Assembly: GCF_000826085.1 (NCBI RefSeq)
Contig: NZ_CCYM01000001.1
Span: 160,385-224,384, forward strand
Length of the DNA stretch: 64,000 nt
Reading direction: 5' to 3'
Source of the DNA: Nigerium massiliense
GTDB lineage: Bacteria > Actinomycetota > Actinomycetes > Propionibacteriales > Propionibacteriaceae
In this document: positions 18,156-30,020 of the stretch, piece after piece
Layout: the number at the start of each line of letters is the position of its first letter
How positions within the stretch are numbered: the first letter of the stretch is position 1
The notes under the pieces: generated by a model
The model's database searches: none
Told to the model about the DNA's origin: nothing
What the model saw: only the letters and a program-made list of their open reading frames with translations
Position numbers and translations under genes: made by a program

Positions 18156-19730
18156 ATGCCCGCGAAGGACGGCGAGGCGGTCTGGATGAACGATCAATTG
18201 TCGGCCCTGCGGGCCAAGCGGCAACAGGCACTGGAGGGCGGCGGCGCCAAGAGGATCGACGCGCAGCACGCCAAGGGGAAGCTGACCGCCCGTGAGCGGC
18301 TGTCCATCCTCCTCGACGAAGCGTCGTTCCAGGAGCTCGGCGCGCTGGCCACCCACCACCACAGCGACTTCGGCATCGACAAGCACCGCTACCCGGGCGA
18401 CGGCATCATCACCGGCTTCGGCAAGATCCAGGGCCGGCGCGTCGCCGTCTACGCCCAGGACTTCACCGTGCTCGGCGGCTCCTTCTCCGAGGTTCAGTCG
18501 AACAAGATCTCGCGCATCCTCGACCTCGCCATCGCGGCCGGCATCCCGATCATCGGGCTGAACGACTCCGGGGGCGCCCGCGTCCAGGAGGGCGTCCGGT
18601 CGCTGGCCGCCTACGGCGAGGTGTTCATGCGCAACGTCAAGGCGTCCGGCGTCATCCCGCAGATCTCGCTCATCATGGGTCCCTGCGCGGGCGGCGCGGT
18701 CTACTCCCCCGCGCTCACGGACGTGACGATCATGGTCAACGAAACGTCGAACATGTTCCTCACCGGCCCGGACATCATCCGCACGGTCACCGGCGAGGAC
18801 GTCACGGCCGAGGAACTCGGCGGGGCCTGGGTCCACAACGCCACCTCCGGCGTCGCCCAGCTCATCGCCGACAGCGAGCAGCACGCCCTGGCGCTCACCA
18901 AGAGCCTGCTGTCGTACCTCCCCCAGAACAACGCCGAGGATGCCCCGGCGCTCGAGCCCTACGACCCGGCCGACCGCATGGACGAGGAACTCAACACGCT
19001 GGTGCCCGAGGACGACGGCATCGCCTACGACATGCGCGAGGTGCTCGCCCGCGTCTTCGACCACGATTCGGTGTTCGAGCTGCATAAGGAGTGGGCGGCG
19101 AACGCCCTCGTCGGCTTCGCCCGCCTCGACGGTCAGAGCGTCGGCTTCATCGCCAACCAGCCGCTGGTCATGTCCGGCTGCCTCGACATCAACGCCTCCG
19201 ACAAGATCGCCCGGCACATCACGCTGTGCGACCAGTTCAACGTCCCGCTCGTCACGTTCGTGGACTGCCCCGGCTACCTGCCCGGCGTCGAGCAGGAGTA
19301 CAACGGCGTCATCCGGCACGGCGCGAAGATCATCTACGCCTACTGTCAGGCGACGGTGCCGAAGATCTCGCTCGTGACGCGCAAGGCCATGGGCGGTTCC
19401 TACGTCGCGCTGAGCTCCAAGCAGATGAACAACGACGTCGCCTTCGCCTGGCCCAGCGCGCAGATCGCCGTGATGGGCGCCGAGGGGGCGGCCCGGCTCC
19501 TCAACCGGCGCGCCATCGAGGCCGCCGACGACCCGGCCGCCGAGGAGGCGCGCTTCATCGCGGAGTACAAGGAGAAGTTCTTCAACCCGTACCAGGCCGC
19601 CGACGTCGGCCAGATCGACGAGGTCATCGAACCGCGCGAGACCCGCGCCCGACTCGTCCGCGCCTTGGAGGTGCTGCACACGAAGGTGACGCAGACCGTC
19701 CCCAAGAAGCACGGCCTCTTCCCGGTGTAG
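18156..19730 (+). CDS. mmdA: Methylmalonyl-CoA decarboxylase/carboxyltransferase alpha subunit
   Basis: A 524-residue carboxyltransferase of the acyl-CoA carboxylase beta family, transferring CO2 between methylmalonyl-CoA and biotin. The N-terminal half has the GGARVQEG and GPCAGGAVYSPALTD elements. The C-terminal half has NQPLVMSGCLDINASDKIARH, CPGYLPGVEQEYNGVIRHGAK and WPSAQIAVMGAEGA. It resembles both the transcarboxylase 12S subunit and MmdA of sodium-pumping decarboxylases; the downstream mmdB decides for the latter. Starts at ATG 18156 (GGGGAAGG nine bases upstream) and ATG 18186 (GAGGCGG) are both plausible. First gene of mmdA-D-C-B. Confidence 0.88.
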   Translation: MPAKDGEAVWMNDQLSALRAKRQQALEGGGAKRIDAQHAKGKLTARERLSILLDEASFQELGALATHHHSDFGIDKHRYPGDGIITGFGKIQGRRVAVYAQDFTVLGGSFSEVQSNKISRILDLAIAAGIPIIGLNDSGGARVQEGVRSLAAYGEVFMRNVKASGVIPQISLIMGPCAGGAVYSPALTDVTIMVNETSNMFLTGPDIIRTVTGEDVTAEELGGAWVHNATSGVAQLIADSEQHALALTKSLLSYLPQNNAEDAPALEPYDPADRMDEELNTLVPEDDGIAYDMREVLARVFDHDSVFELHKEWAANALVGFARLDGQSVGFIANQPLVMSGCLDINASDKIARHITLCDQFNVPLVTFVDCPGYLPGVEQEYNGVIRHGAKIIYAYCQATVPKISLVTRKAMGGSYVALSSKQMNNDVAFAWPSAQIAVMGAEGAARLLNRRAIEAADDPAAEEARFIAEYKEKFFNPYQAADVGQIDEVIEPRETRARLVRALEVLHTKVTQTVPKKHGLFPV

Positions 19731-19740
19731 GGCAGCGACG

Positions 19741-20148
19741 ATGACGTTCTCGATGGACGACCTCACCTGGGGTCTGATGATGATGGTGGTCGGCATGGGC
19801 GTGGTCTTCGCCCTGCTGCTCGCCCTGATGCTCGTGCTCATGCTGATCGGGAGGCTCGATCGGCCCCGGCTCGAAGCCCCGGCCGCCGCGCCGGAACCGG
19901 CCGAGCCCGCGGCCGAGGACGCCGCGTCCGAGGCGGGTTCCGGCGCGCCGGAGGTGCGGATCCTCGCCGACGGGCTGGACGAGAACCAGGTCGCAGCGAT
20001 CACCGTGGCCGTGATGACCCACGCGCAGAACCGACGCCGCCAAGCGGCTCCCGAGACCCGCGCCTACGCGCCGGGGAGCCAGCTCTTCGCGAGCCGCTGG
20101 CTCACCGTCGGCCGTGGCACCCAAAACAGCCCGTCTTCCCGGAGGTAG
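19741..20148 (+). CDS. mmdD: OadG/MmdD-like delta subunit of Na+-pumping decarboxylase
   Basis: A 135-residue protein with one N-terminal membrane helix (MMMVVGMGVVFALLLALM) followed by an Ala/Pro/Glu-rich linker and a charged C-terminal tail containing ITVAVMTHAQNRRR and SRWLTVGR. This one-helix-plus-linker design is that of gamma/delta subunits that hold the decarboxylase complex together at the membrane. It sits 10 bp after mmdA and 3 bp before the biotin-carrier gene. Sequence in these subunits is poorly conserved, so context carries much of the call. Confidence 0.75.
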   Translation: MTFSMDDLTWGLMMMVVGMGVVFALLLALMLVLMLIGRLDRPRLEAPAAAPEPAEPAAEDAASEAGSGAPEVRILADGLDENQVAAITVAVMTHAQNRRRQAAPETRAYAPGSQLFASRWLTVGRGTQNSPSSRR

Positions 20149-20151
20149 GTC

Positions 20152-20694
20152 ATGCGCCGTTACACGATCAGCGTCAACAACGTCCAGAAGGTGGTGGACG
20201 TCGAGGCCGTCGGAGCCAACCTCTTCCGCGTCCAGATCGACGGACGCCTCGTCGACGTCACGCTCGACGACCATCGCGACCTCGCCCACTCGGCCATCAC
20301 CCCCGCGGTCACGCCGCGTCCCACCGCCACCCGCGGGGCCACCGCGGCGTCGGCACCGGAAGCTGCCGCGAGCGCGCCCCTCGCGCCCTCCGGCGAGGGT
20401 CCCACCAAGCCCACCGCGCCCGCCTCGGCGGGGTCGGCGCCCGCCGCGTCCGGTGCCCCGGCCGGCGCCGGCGGTGGCCGGGACAAGATGACCGCGCCGA
20501 TGCCCGGAGTGATCCTGACCGTGGACGCCGCCGTCGGCCAGTCCGTCACCCGCGGCGAGTCGCTCATGGTGCTCGAGGCCATGAAGATGAAGAACGAGCT
20601 CAAGGCTCCCAAGGACGGCGTCATCGCCGAGGTCTACGTGTCCGCGGGCCAGCAGGTGAAGTACGGCGAGACACTGGTGAGGTTCGAGGCCTGA
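20152..20694 (+). CDS. mmdC: Biotin carboxyl carrier subunit
   Basis: A 180-residue carrier protein. A short N-terminal region (MRRYTISVNNVQKVVDVE) is followed by a long Ala/Pro/Gly/Ser linker (about residues 50-110), and a biotinyl domain with the modification motif LEAMKMKNE (biotinylated Lys in MKM) and the following PKDGVIAEV. The flexible linker lets biotin swing between the MmdA active site and the membrane subunit. It lies between mmdD and mmdB with gaps of 3 bp and 1 bp. Confidence 0.92.
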   Translation: MRRYTISVNNVQKVVDVEAVGANLFRVQIDGRLVDVTLDDHRDLAHSAITPAVTPRPTATRGATAASAPEAAASAPLAPSGEGPTKPTAPASAGSAPAASGAPAGAGGGRDKMTAPMPGVILTVDAAVGQSVTRGESLMVLEAMKMKNELKAPKDGVIAEVYVSAGQQVKYGETLVRFEA

Positions 20695-20695
20695 C

Positions 20696-21817
20696 ATGAG
20701 CCCGGATACCGTTCACTACCTGTTGCAGGGGCTCGCCAACGTCACCTGGCAGAGCCTCACCATGATCGCCATCGGCCTGCTGTTGGTTTGGCTGGCGGTC
20801 AAGAAGGAGTACGAGCCGCTGCTGCTGTTGCCGATCGGCGCGGGCGCCGTCCTGGCGAACCTGCCACTGTCGCCGCTGGTGGGCGAGCATGGCGCGCTGC
20901 AGATCCTCTACGACATCGGCGTCGCCAACGAGCTCTTCCCGCTGCTGATCTTCGTCGGCATCGGCGCCATGACCGACTTCGGGCCGCTGCTGGAGAACCC
21001 GAAGATGGTGCTGCTCGGCGCGGCCGGTCAGTTCGGCATCTTCCTGACGCTGCTTCTGGCCCTGGTGCTGGGTTTCAACCACAACCAGGCCGCGTCCATC
21101 GGCATCATCGGCGCGATCGACGGGCCGACGTCCATCTACGTGTCGAACCAGCTCGCTCCCGAGCTGGTGGCGCCGATCACGGTGGCGGCGTACTCGTACA
21201 TGAGCCTGGTGCCGATCATCATGCCGCCGATCATGCGGGCGCTCACCACCAAGAAGGAACGCGCCATCCGCATGCCCTACACGTCGCGGGAGATCTCGCA
21301 GCGCACGCGCATCCTGTTCCCCATCATCGTGACGATCGTCGTGGGCACGCTGGTGCCGTTCGCCACGCCGCTGATCGGCATGCTGATGTTGGGCAACCTG
21401 ATGCGCGAGTCGAAGGTCGTCGAGCGGCTGGTCGGCGCCGCCAGCAACGAGCTCGCCAACGTGGTGACGCTGTTCCTGGGGCTGGCCATCGGCTCGACGA
21501 TGATCGGCGGCAGCTTCCTCAACCTGCAGACCCTGATGATCCTGGTGCTCGGCCTGATCGCCTTCGTGCTCGACACCGTCATGGGCGTGCTGTTCGGCAA
21601 GCTGATGCGGGTCTTCTCGGGCGGCAAGTTCAACCCGTTGATCGGCGCCGCGGGCATCTCCGCCTTCCCGATGGCGGCGCGCGTCGTCCAGCGCGAGGCC
21701 CAGCGAGAGGACTTCGACAACTTCCTCCTGATGCACGCGATGGGCGCGAACGCCGCCGGCCAGGTGGCATCGGTCGTCGCCGGCGGCGTCCTGCTGGCGC
21801 TCATGGGGGCTAGCTGA
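20696..21817 (+). CDS. mmdB: Sodium-ion-translocating decarboxylase beta subunit
   Basis: A 373-residue polytopic membrane protein of the OadB/MmdB/GcdB family that decarboxylates carboxybiotin and exports Na+. Around ten hydrophobic segments are visible. Family hallmarks include GIGAMTDFGPLLENP, GIIGAIDGPTSIYVSNQLAPELV, SYMSLVPIIMPP and the C-terminal GAAGISAFPMAARV with MGANAAGQVASV. Length matches the family. It completes the operon, so decarboxylation of methylmalonyl-CoA (or a similar acyl-CoA) would be coupled to a sodium gradient. Its stop overlaps a further 29-codon reading frame. Confidence 0.92.
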   Translation: MSPDTVHYLLQGLANVTWQSLTMIAIGLLLVWLAVKKEYEPLLLLPIGAGAVLANLPLSPLVGEHGALQILYDIGVANELFPLLIFVGIGAMTDFGPLLENPKMVLLGAAGQFGIFLTLLLALVLGFNHNQAASIGIIGAIDGPTSIYVSNQLAPELVAPITVAAYSYMSLVPIIMPPIMRALTTKKERAIRMPYTSREISQRTRILFPIIVTIVVGTLVPFATPLIGMLMLGNLMRESKVVERLVGAASNELANVVTLFLGLAIGSTMIGGSFLNLQTLMILVLGLIAFVLDTVMGVLFGKLMRVFSGGKFNPLIGAAGISAFPMAARVVQREAQREDFDNFLLMHAMGANAAGQVASVVAGGVLLALMGAS

Positions 21818-21903
21818 CGCCGATCCCCGCGCTCCGGGCCTGGCCGATCTGGAAGCACCAACGCTTCGCCGACGGCGACGACGAGTGGGTGGGGCTGGCG
21901 TGA
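21814..21903 (+). CDS. Probable 29-codon gene bridging mmdB and the ThiF-like gene (CTG start)
   Basis: A short reading frame from CTG 21814 to TGA 21903, in a different frame from both neighbours. The peptide opens (M)TPIPALRAWPIWKHQ and ends DDEWVGLA, with three tryptophans. Of the 28 codons after the start, 27 end in G or C; the other two frames over the same stretch score clearly lower, so selection on this frame is likely. A TAG sits directly before the CTG, so it is not an extension of another frame. GGGGG (21805-21809) precedes it; its CTG overlaps the mmdB stop (CTGA) and its TGA overlaps the next gene's GTG (GTGA). No family recognised. Confidence 0.5.
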   Translation: MTPIPALRAWPIWKHQRFADGDDEWVGLA

Positions 21904-22577
21904 GCGAGGTCTGGAACCGGCAGGAACGGCTTCTCGGCGAGGAGGGTCAGGCCCGGGTGCGGGCGTCCTCGGCGATGGTGGTCGGCTGCGGCGGCCTCGG
22001 CGCCGGCTGCATCCCGGCGCTGGTCGCCTCGGGGGTGGGCCGCCTCACCCTGGTGGACGACGACGTCGTCGCCGAGAGCAACCTCAACCGGCAGACGCTG
22101 TTCACCGCCGCGGACATCGGTTCGGCCAAGGTCGACCTCGCCACCGCGCGCATGCGTGGGCTGGCGCCGTGGAGCGACATCACCGGGCTGCGGCACCGCC
22201 TGAGCGCGGACGACGTGGACCTGGTCCGGGGCCACGACCTGCTCATCGACTGCACGGACGCCGTCGCCTCGCGCCACGTCATCTCGGCGCTGGCCGAAGA
22301 GCTGCAGATCCCGTGGGTCTGGGCCGCGATCGACGGCTGGAGCGCCATCGTGTCGGTCTTCGTTCCCGGCGACGTCCGCTGGCAGGACGCCTTCGGTCAC
22401 GTGACGGCGCCGTCGACGCCCCCGCAGATCATGGGGGCCGCCCCCGCGACGGCCGGCGCCTGGGAGGCGGCCGAAGCCGTGAAGCTGCTCTCCGGCGTGG
22501 GCGACCCGCTCATCGGGCGCCTCGCCGTGATCGACCTGCTCACCGCGGCGGTGGACGTCCTGCCGCTCGGCCGCTGA
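21900..22577 (+). CDS. ThiF/MoeB/HesA-family E1-like adenylyltransferase, zinc motif absent
   Basis: A 225-residue E1-like enzyme that should adenylate a carboxyl terminus. The nucleotide-binding GCGGLGAG, the LVDDDVVAESNLNRQ segment and the DCTDAVASRH motif are intact. The CxxC zinc pairs and the cysteine-bearing loop of MoeB/ThiF are missing: the region reads straight from HVTAPSTPPQ into the AAPATAGAWEAAEAVKLLSG helix. GTG 21900 is favoured because VSEVWNRQERLLG matches usual family openings; GTG 21885 is the alternative. No ThiS or MoaD gene is next to it; the partner may be elsewhere or the tiny upstream peptide. Confidence 0.8.
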   Translation: MSEVWNRQERLLGEEGQARVRASSAMVVGCGGLGAGCIPALVASGVGRLTLVDDDVVAESNLNRQTLFTAADIGSAKVDLATARMRGLAPWSDITGLRHRLSADDVDLVRGHDLLIDCTDAVASRHVISALAEELQIPWVWAAIDGWSAIVSVFVPGDVRWQDAFGHVTAPSTPPQIMGAAPATAGAWEAAEAVKLLSGVGDPLIGRLAVIDLLTAAVDVLPLGR

Positions 22578-22595
22578 CCCCCACGAAACGCCGAA

Positions 22596-22619
22596 GGCGG
22601 CCCCGCCGAGCGGGCCGCC
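22596..22619. terminator. Bidirectional hairpin between convergent genes
   Basis: GGCGGCCCCGC (22596-22606) pairs with GCGGGCCGCC (22610-22619) with one bulged C and a CGA loop, lying midway between the convergent ThiF-like and guaB3-type genes. Confidence 0.65.
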
Positions 22620-22638
22620 CCACGACGGTGACCGGCCT

Positions 22639-23745
22639 TCAGTCGCGGACGACGACCTCCACCCGCTGGAACTCCTTGACCTCGGTGTAGCCGCAGGTCG
22701 CCATCGACTTGCGCAGCGCCCCGACCAGGTTCATCGTGCCGTCGGGAGTGTGCGAGGGGCCGAACATGATCTCCTCGAGCGTCCCGACCGGGCCGAACGT
22801 GGCGCGCTCGCCGCGCGGCAGGCGCGGGTGCCACGCCTCGGGACCCCAGTGGTGCCCGTGGCCCGGCGCCTCCTCGGCCCGCGCGAGCGGCGTGGAGACC
22901 ATCGCCGCGTCCGCACCGCAGGCGATCGCCTTCGCGATGTCGCCCGAGCGGCCCAGGCCGCCGTCCGCGATGACGTGCACGTAGCGGCCGCCGGACTCGT
23001 CCAGGTAGTCGCGCCGGGCGGCGGCGACGTCAGCGATCGCGGAGGCCATCGGCACCTCGACGCCGAGCACGTTGCGGGTCTTGCGGGTCGCCGCGCCGCC
23101 GAACCCGACGAGGACGCCGGCGGCGCCGGTCCGCATCAGGTGCAGCGCCGACTGGTAGGTCGCGCAGCCGCCGACGATGACCGGAACGTCGAGGGAGTAG
23201 ATGAACTGCTTCAGGTTCAGCGGCTCATCCACCGAGGAGACGTGCTCGGCCGACACCGTGGTGCCGCGGATGACGAAGAAGTCGACGGCGGCCTTCTCGA
23301 CGATCGGGCCGAATTCGACGGCCCGCTGCGGCGAGAGCGCACCCGCCACCGGGACGCCCGCCTCGCGGATCTGCCGCATGCGCTCGGTGATGAGCTCGCC
23401 CTTGATCGGCTCCGCGTAGACCTCCTGCAGCCGCCGCGTGGCGGAGACCGGGTCGGAGATCTCGGCCAGCTCGGCGAGCAGCGGCGTCGGGTCCTCGTAG
23501 CGCGTCCACAGGCCCTCGAGGTTGAGGATGCCGAGGCCGCCCAGCTTGCCGAACGCGATGGCCGTGGCCGGCGACATGACCGAGTCCATCGGGGCCGCGA
23601 TGATCGGGAAGTCGAACGTCAGCGCGTCGATCGTCCAGGACATCTTCACGTCACCGACGGAGCGGGTGCGCCGGGTCGGGACGATCGCGATGTCGTCGAA
23701 GCTGTACACGCGGGTCGCGCGCTTGGCGCGTCCGATCTCGATCAT
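22639..23745 (-). CDS. GuaB3-type IMP dehydrogenase-related protein
   Basis: A 368-residue TIM-barrel protein of the IMP dehydrogenase/GMP reductase family that lacks the CBS domains. It has the family opening SFDDIAIVPTRRTRSVGDV, PIIAAPMDSVMSPATA, GGCATYQSALHLMRTGAAGV in place of the classical active-site cysteine loop, and ADGGLGRSGDIAKAIACGADAAM. This paralogue occurs next to guaB in most actinobacteria and is thought to act on purine nucleotides. It is downstream of guaB with a 28-bp gap, clearly one operon. Exact reaction uncertain. Confidence 0.9.
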   Translation of the reverse strand: MIEIGRAKRATRVYSFDDIAIVPTRRTRSVGDVKMSWTIDALTFDFPIIAAPMDSVMSPATAIAFGKLGGLGILNLEGLWTRYEDPTPLLAELAEISDPVSATRRLQEVYAEPIKGELITERMRQIREAGVPVAGALSPQRAVEFGPIVEKAAVDFFVIRGTTVSAEHVSSVDEPLNLKQFIYSLDVPVIVGGCATYQSALHLMRTGAAGVLVGFGGAATRKTRNVLGVEVPMASAIADVAAARRDYLDESGGRYVHVIADGGLGRSGDIAKAIACGADAAMVSTPLARAEEAPGHGHHWGPEAWHPRLPRGERATFGPVGTLEEIMFGPSHTPDGTMNLVGALRKSMATCGYTEVKEFQRVEVVVRD

Positions 23746-23773
23746 GGTGTTCCTTCGGTGGGTCTTTGGAGAG

Positions 23774-26219
<2,446 letters not shown>

Positions 26220-26332
26220 GGCGCGATTCTACGGAGTCCGGACGGCCGGGCTCGCCGCGGTGAACGATTGCCCGTCAGTTGCACCGACGGCCGGGCGCCA
26301 CGCCGCGACGTGTCCCCATCGGCCCCAGGGGC

Positions 26333-27715
26333 TCAGCCGCCCGCGCGGCTGCCCGGCTCCGTGGTGTGCCACACCGACGTCTGGATCGCGTTCCACACGA
26401 CGAAGAGGGCGACGAACCAGAACAACACCCGCGTCTGGCGGCGCGAGAGCTTGTCGAGCCCGAGCAGGGCCAGGCTCCACGGCAGGTACCAGGGATGCAG
26501 GGCCTGGCCGAGGACGGCGATCGCGAAGGACGCCCACCCCGTCGCCTGCACCGGGCGGTTGCTCCACCTGACCAGGATCCACACCAGCACCGCCAGGAGC
26601 GTCACGTTCGAGGCCATGCCCAAGGCGAGGCGGACGGCCTGGGGGTCGAGGCCCGTCCACGACGTCAGGCTCGTGATCAGGTCGCCGAGCAGGGCGAACG
26701 GGGCGACGGTGCCGGCGGCCCCCATCAGGGTGAGCCACTTCGTCCAGCCGAGCCCGAGCCCGGACGCCAGCGTGACCAGCGCGAACACGACCACGGCGAT
26801 CACGGCGGCCAGCGCGGACCGGCTGCCGAGGATCCATAGGCGCAGGGCGAGCCGCTCGCTGCGCAGGCGATGCAGCACGGGCCAACCGGCCACGGCCAGC
26901 ACCGTGAGCCCGGCCTGCTGCTTCAGCGCCATCGCGAGGCCGACCAGCACGGGCGCCACGATCCAGCGGGCCCACACGGTGGGGAATCGGACGACGGTGT
27001 AGATCGCGAAGAGGGACACCCCGGCCATCAGCGCGTCGTTGTGCGCGCCGCCGACGAAGTGGACGACCAGCAGCGGGTTCAGCAGCCCCCACCACAGCGC
27101 GTGCGGGACGCTGCGGCCGGCCAGCCGGGCGATCTCGGCGATGCTGAAGCCCAGCAACGCGACGCCGATGAGCGCCGGGACGCGCATCGCCACGACCGAC
27201 CAGTAGGGGTGCGCCCCGGTCGCGACGACGACGGCCTCGTTGACGAGCATCGTCAACGGCGGGTAGGCGACGCCGTGCCCGGCCCACAGCTTGTCGACGT
27301 AGGGCGCGAACGGGCCACCGGCGCTCGTGAGGCCTTCGATGTAGGTGTTGTGCCCCTGGCTCAGCATGTAGCCGGAGTCGGCGTACAGGATGGGGTCCCC
27401 GCTCAGCGCCGGGGGCACGAGCAGCAGCGGGATCGACCACAGCGCCAGCAGCAGGCCGGGGCGGGCGACCCACGGCGCGTCCTCGCGCGGATGCAGGCGC
27501 CACCAGACGTAGGCCAGCAGGGCGCAGCCGGCGATGATCAACACCCGGTTCAGCGGCACCGGCATGGCGGCGCTGATCGCCTGGACGACCGGGTTCGGCC
27601 AGCCGCGGGCGCTGAAGCTGAGCTCGTTGGCGCAACCGCCCAGGGCGACCATGGCCGTGGCCAAGAATCCCAGGGCCGCGGCGGGCGTGAACGTCAGGAC
27701 TCGGGGGGCAGGCAC
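26333..27715 (-). CDS. MptB-like polyprenol-phosphate-mannose mannosyltransferase
   Basis: A membrane glycosyltransferase of about 460 residues with at least ten hydrophobic helices, like the MptA/MptB (GT-C) family that extends mannan or lipomannan cores using polyprenyl-phosphate-mannose. Diagnostic pieces are GDPILYADSGYMLSQGHN, GVAYPPLTMLVNEAVV and VHFVGGAHNDALMAGV. The frame is open to a GTG at 27766, but that codon lies within the groEL terminator stem, so GTG 27715 (VPAPRVLTFTPAAALG) is preferred; neither has a good ribosome site. A GT4 mannosyltransferase further along (40974) is a possible partner. Acceptor unknown. Confidence 0.75.
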   Translation of the reverse strand: MPAPRVLTFTPAAALGFLATAMVALGGCANELSFSARGWPNPVVQAISAAMPVPLNRVLIIAGCALLAYVWWRLHPREDAPWVARPGLLLALWSIPLLLVPPALSGDPILYADSGYMLSQGHNTYIEGLTSAGGPFAPYVDKLWAGHGVAYPPLTMLVNEAVVVATGAHPYWSVVAMRVPALIGVALLGFSIAEIARLAGRSVPHALWWGLLNPLLVVHFVGGAHNDALMAGVSLFAIYTVVRFPTVWARWIVAPVLVGLAMALKQQAGLTVLAVAGWPVLHRLRSERLALRLWILGSRSALAAVIAVVVFALVTLASGLGLGWTKWLTLMGAAGTVAPFALLGDLITSLTSWTGLDPQAVRLALGMASNVTLLAVLVWILVRWSNRPVQATGWASFAIAVLGQALHPWYLPWSLALLGLDKLSRRQTRVLFWFVALFVVWNAIQTSVWHTTEPGSRAGG

Positions 27716-27755
27716 GGGAAGAATGCTAGGCCATGGCCGACGCCTCAGACGCGCG

Positions 27756-27786
27756 AACGGGCCCACCCCAAAGGGGCGGGCCCGTT
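27756..27786 (-). terminator. groEL terminator hairpin
   Basis: A 14-bp near-perfect stem (27756-27769 with 27773-27786, one mismatch) around an AAA/TTT loop lies 24 bp after the groEL stop. It ends in TT on the transcribed strand. Confidence 0.8.
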
Positions 27787-27810
27787 GTCAGACGCCGATT
27801 AGGAGGTCAC

Positions 27811-29723
<1,913 letters not shown>

Positions 29724-29821
29724 GATGGTGCCCTTTCTCTCTCTTCACCGGGCGCTGTTCGGGCGCCGGCGGACATGTTCAGGTTCTGTGTCTCCCTGGC
29801 GTCGTCGCGGTGCCGCCGGGG

Positions 29822-29848
29822 CTGGCACACTCACTGAGTGAGTGCTAA
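29822..29848 (-). promoter_or_regulatory. Second, degenerate CIRCE-like repeat before groES
   Basis: CTGGCACAC at 29822-29830 and GAGTGCTAA at 29840-29848 are spaced by 9 bp as in CIRCE. The right arm is perfect, the left arm only partly matches. It lies downstream of the putative transcription start, where HrcA could block elongation. Confidence 0.5.
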
Positions 29849-29854
29849 TTCGAG

Positions 29855-29893
29855 GTTATACCTGCCCTAGCACTCGGGCAACTCGAGTGCTAA
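29855..29893 (-). promoter_or_regulatory. groES promoter with CIRCE operator (HrcA site)
   Basis: On the plus strand CTAGCACTC-N9-GAGTGCTAA (29867-29893) is the CIRCE inverted repeat, one base from consensus. A TATAAC -10 box reads on the minus strand at 29860-29855 immediately inside it, so the operator covers the -35 region. HrcA binding here represses the chaperonin operon in other bacteria. The remaining gap to 30021 shows nothing else clear. Confidence 0.85.
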
Positions 29894-30020
29894 CGGCAGT
29901 CGGTGCCCTCGCCCGGTCACCGCCGAGCCCCAAGACTACAGAGGACGGGGGCGCACAGAGCCCACCCGCAGGCAAGGACACGGGAGGTCTTCTCCGGCGG
30001 CACCACCACTGACGGTGTCG

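Noticed and set aside
18156..19730. Calling this gene the transcarboxylase 12S subunit or an acetyl/propionyl-CoA carboxylase beta subunit
   Set aside because: Sequence alone allows these, but the contiguous small membrane subunit, biotin carrier and OadB-like pump match a Na+-translocating decarboxylase, and no biotin carboxylase or 5S gene is adjacent.
27716..27766. GTG 27766 as start of the MptB-like gene
   Set aside because: The codon lies inside the groEL terminator stem and has no ribosome site; GTG 27715 is more plausible.
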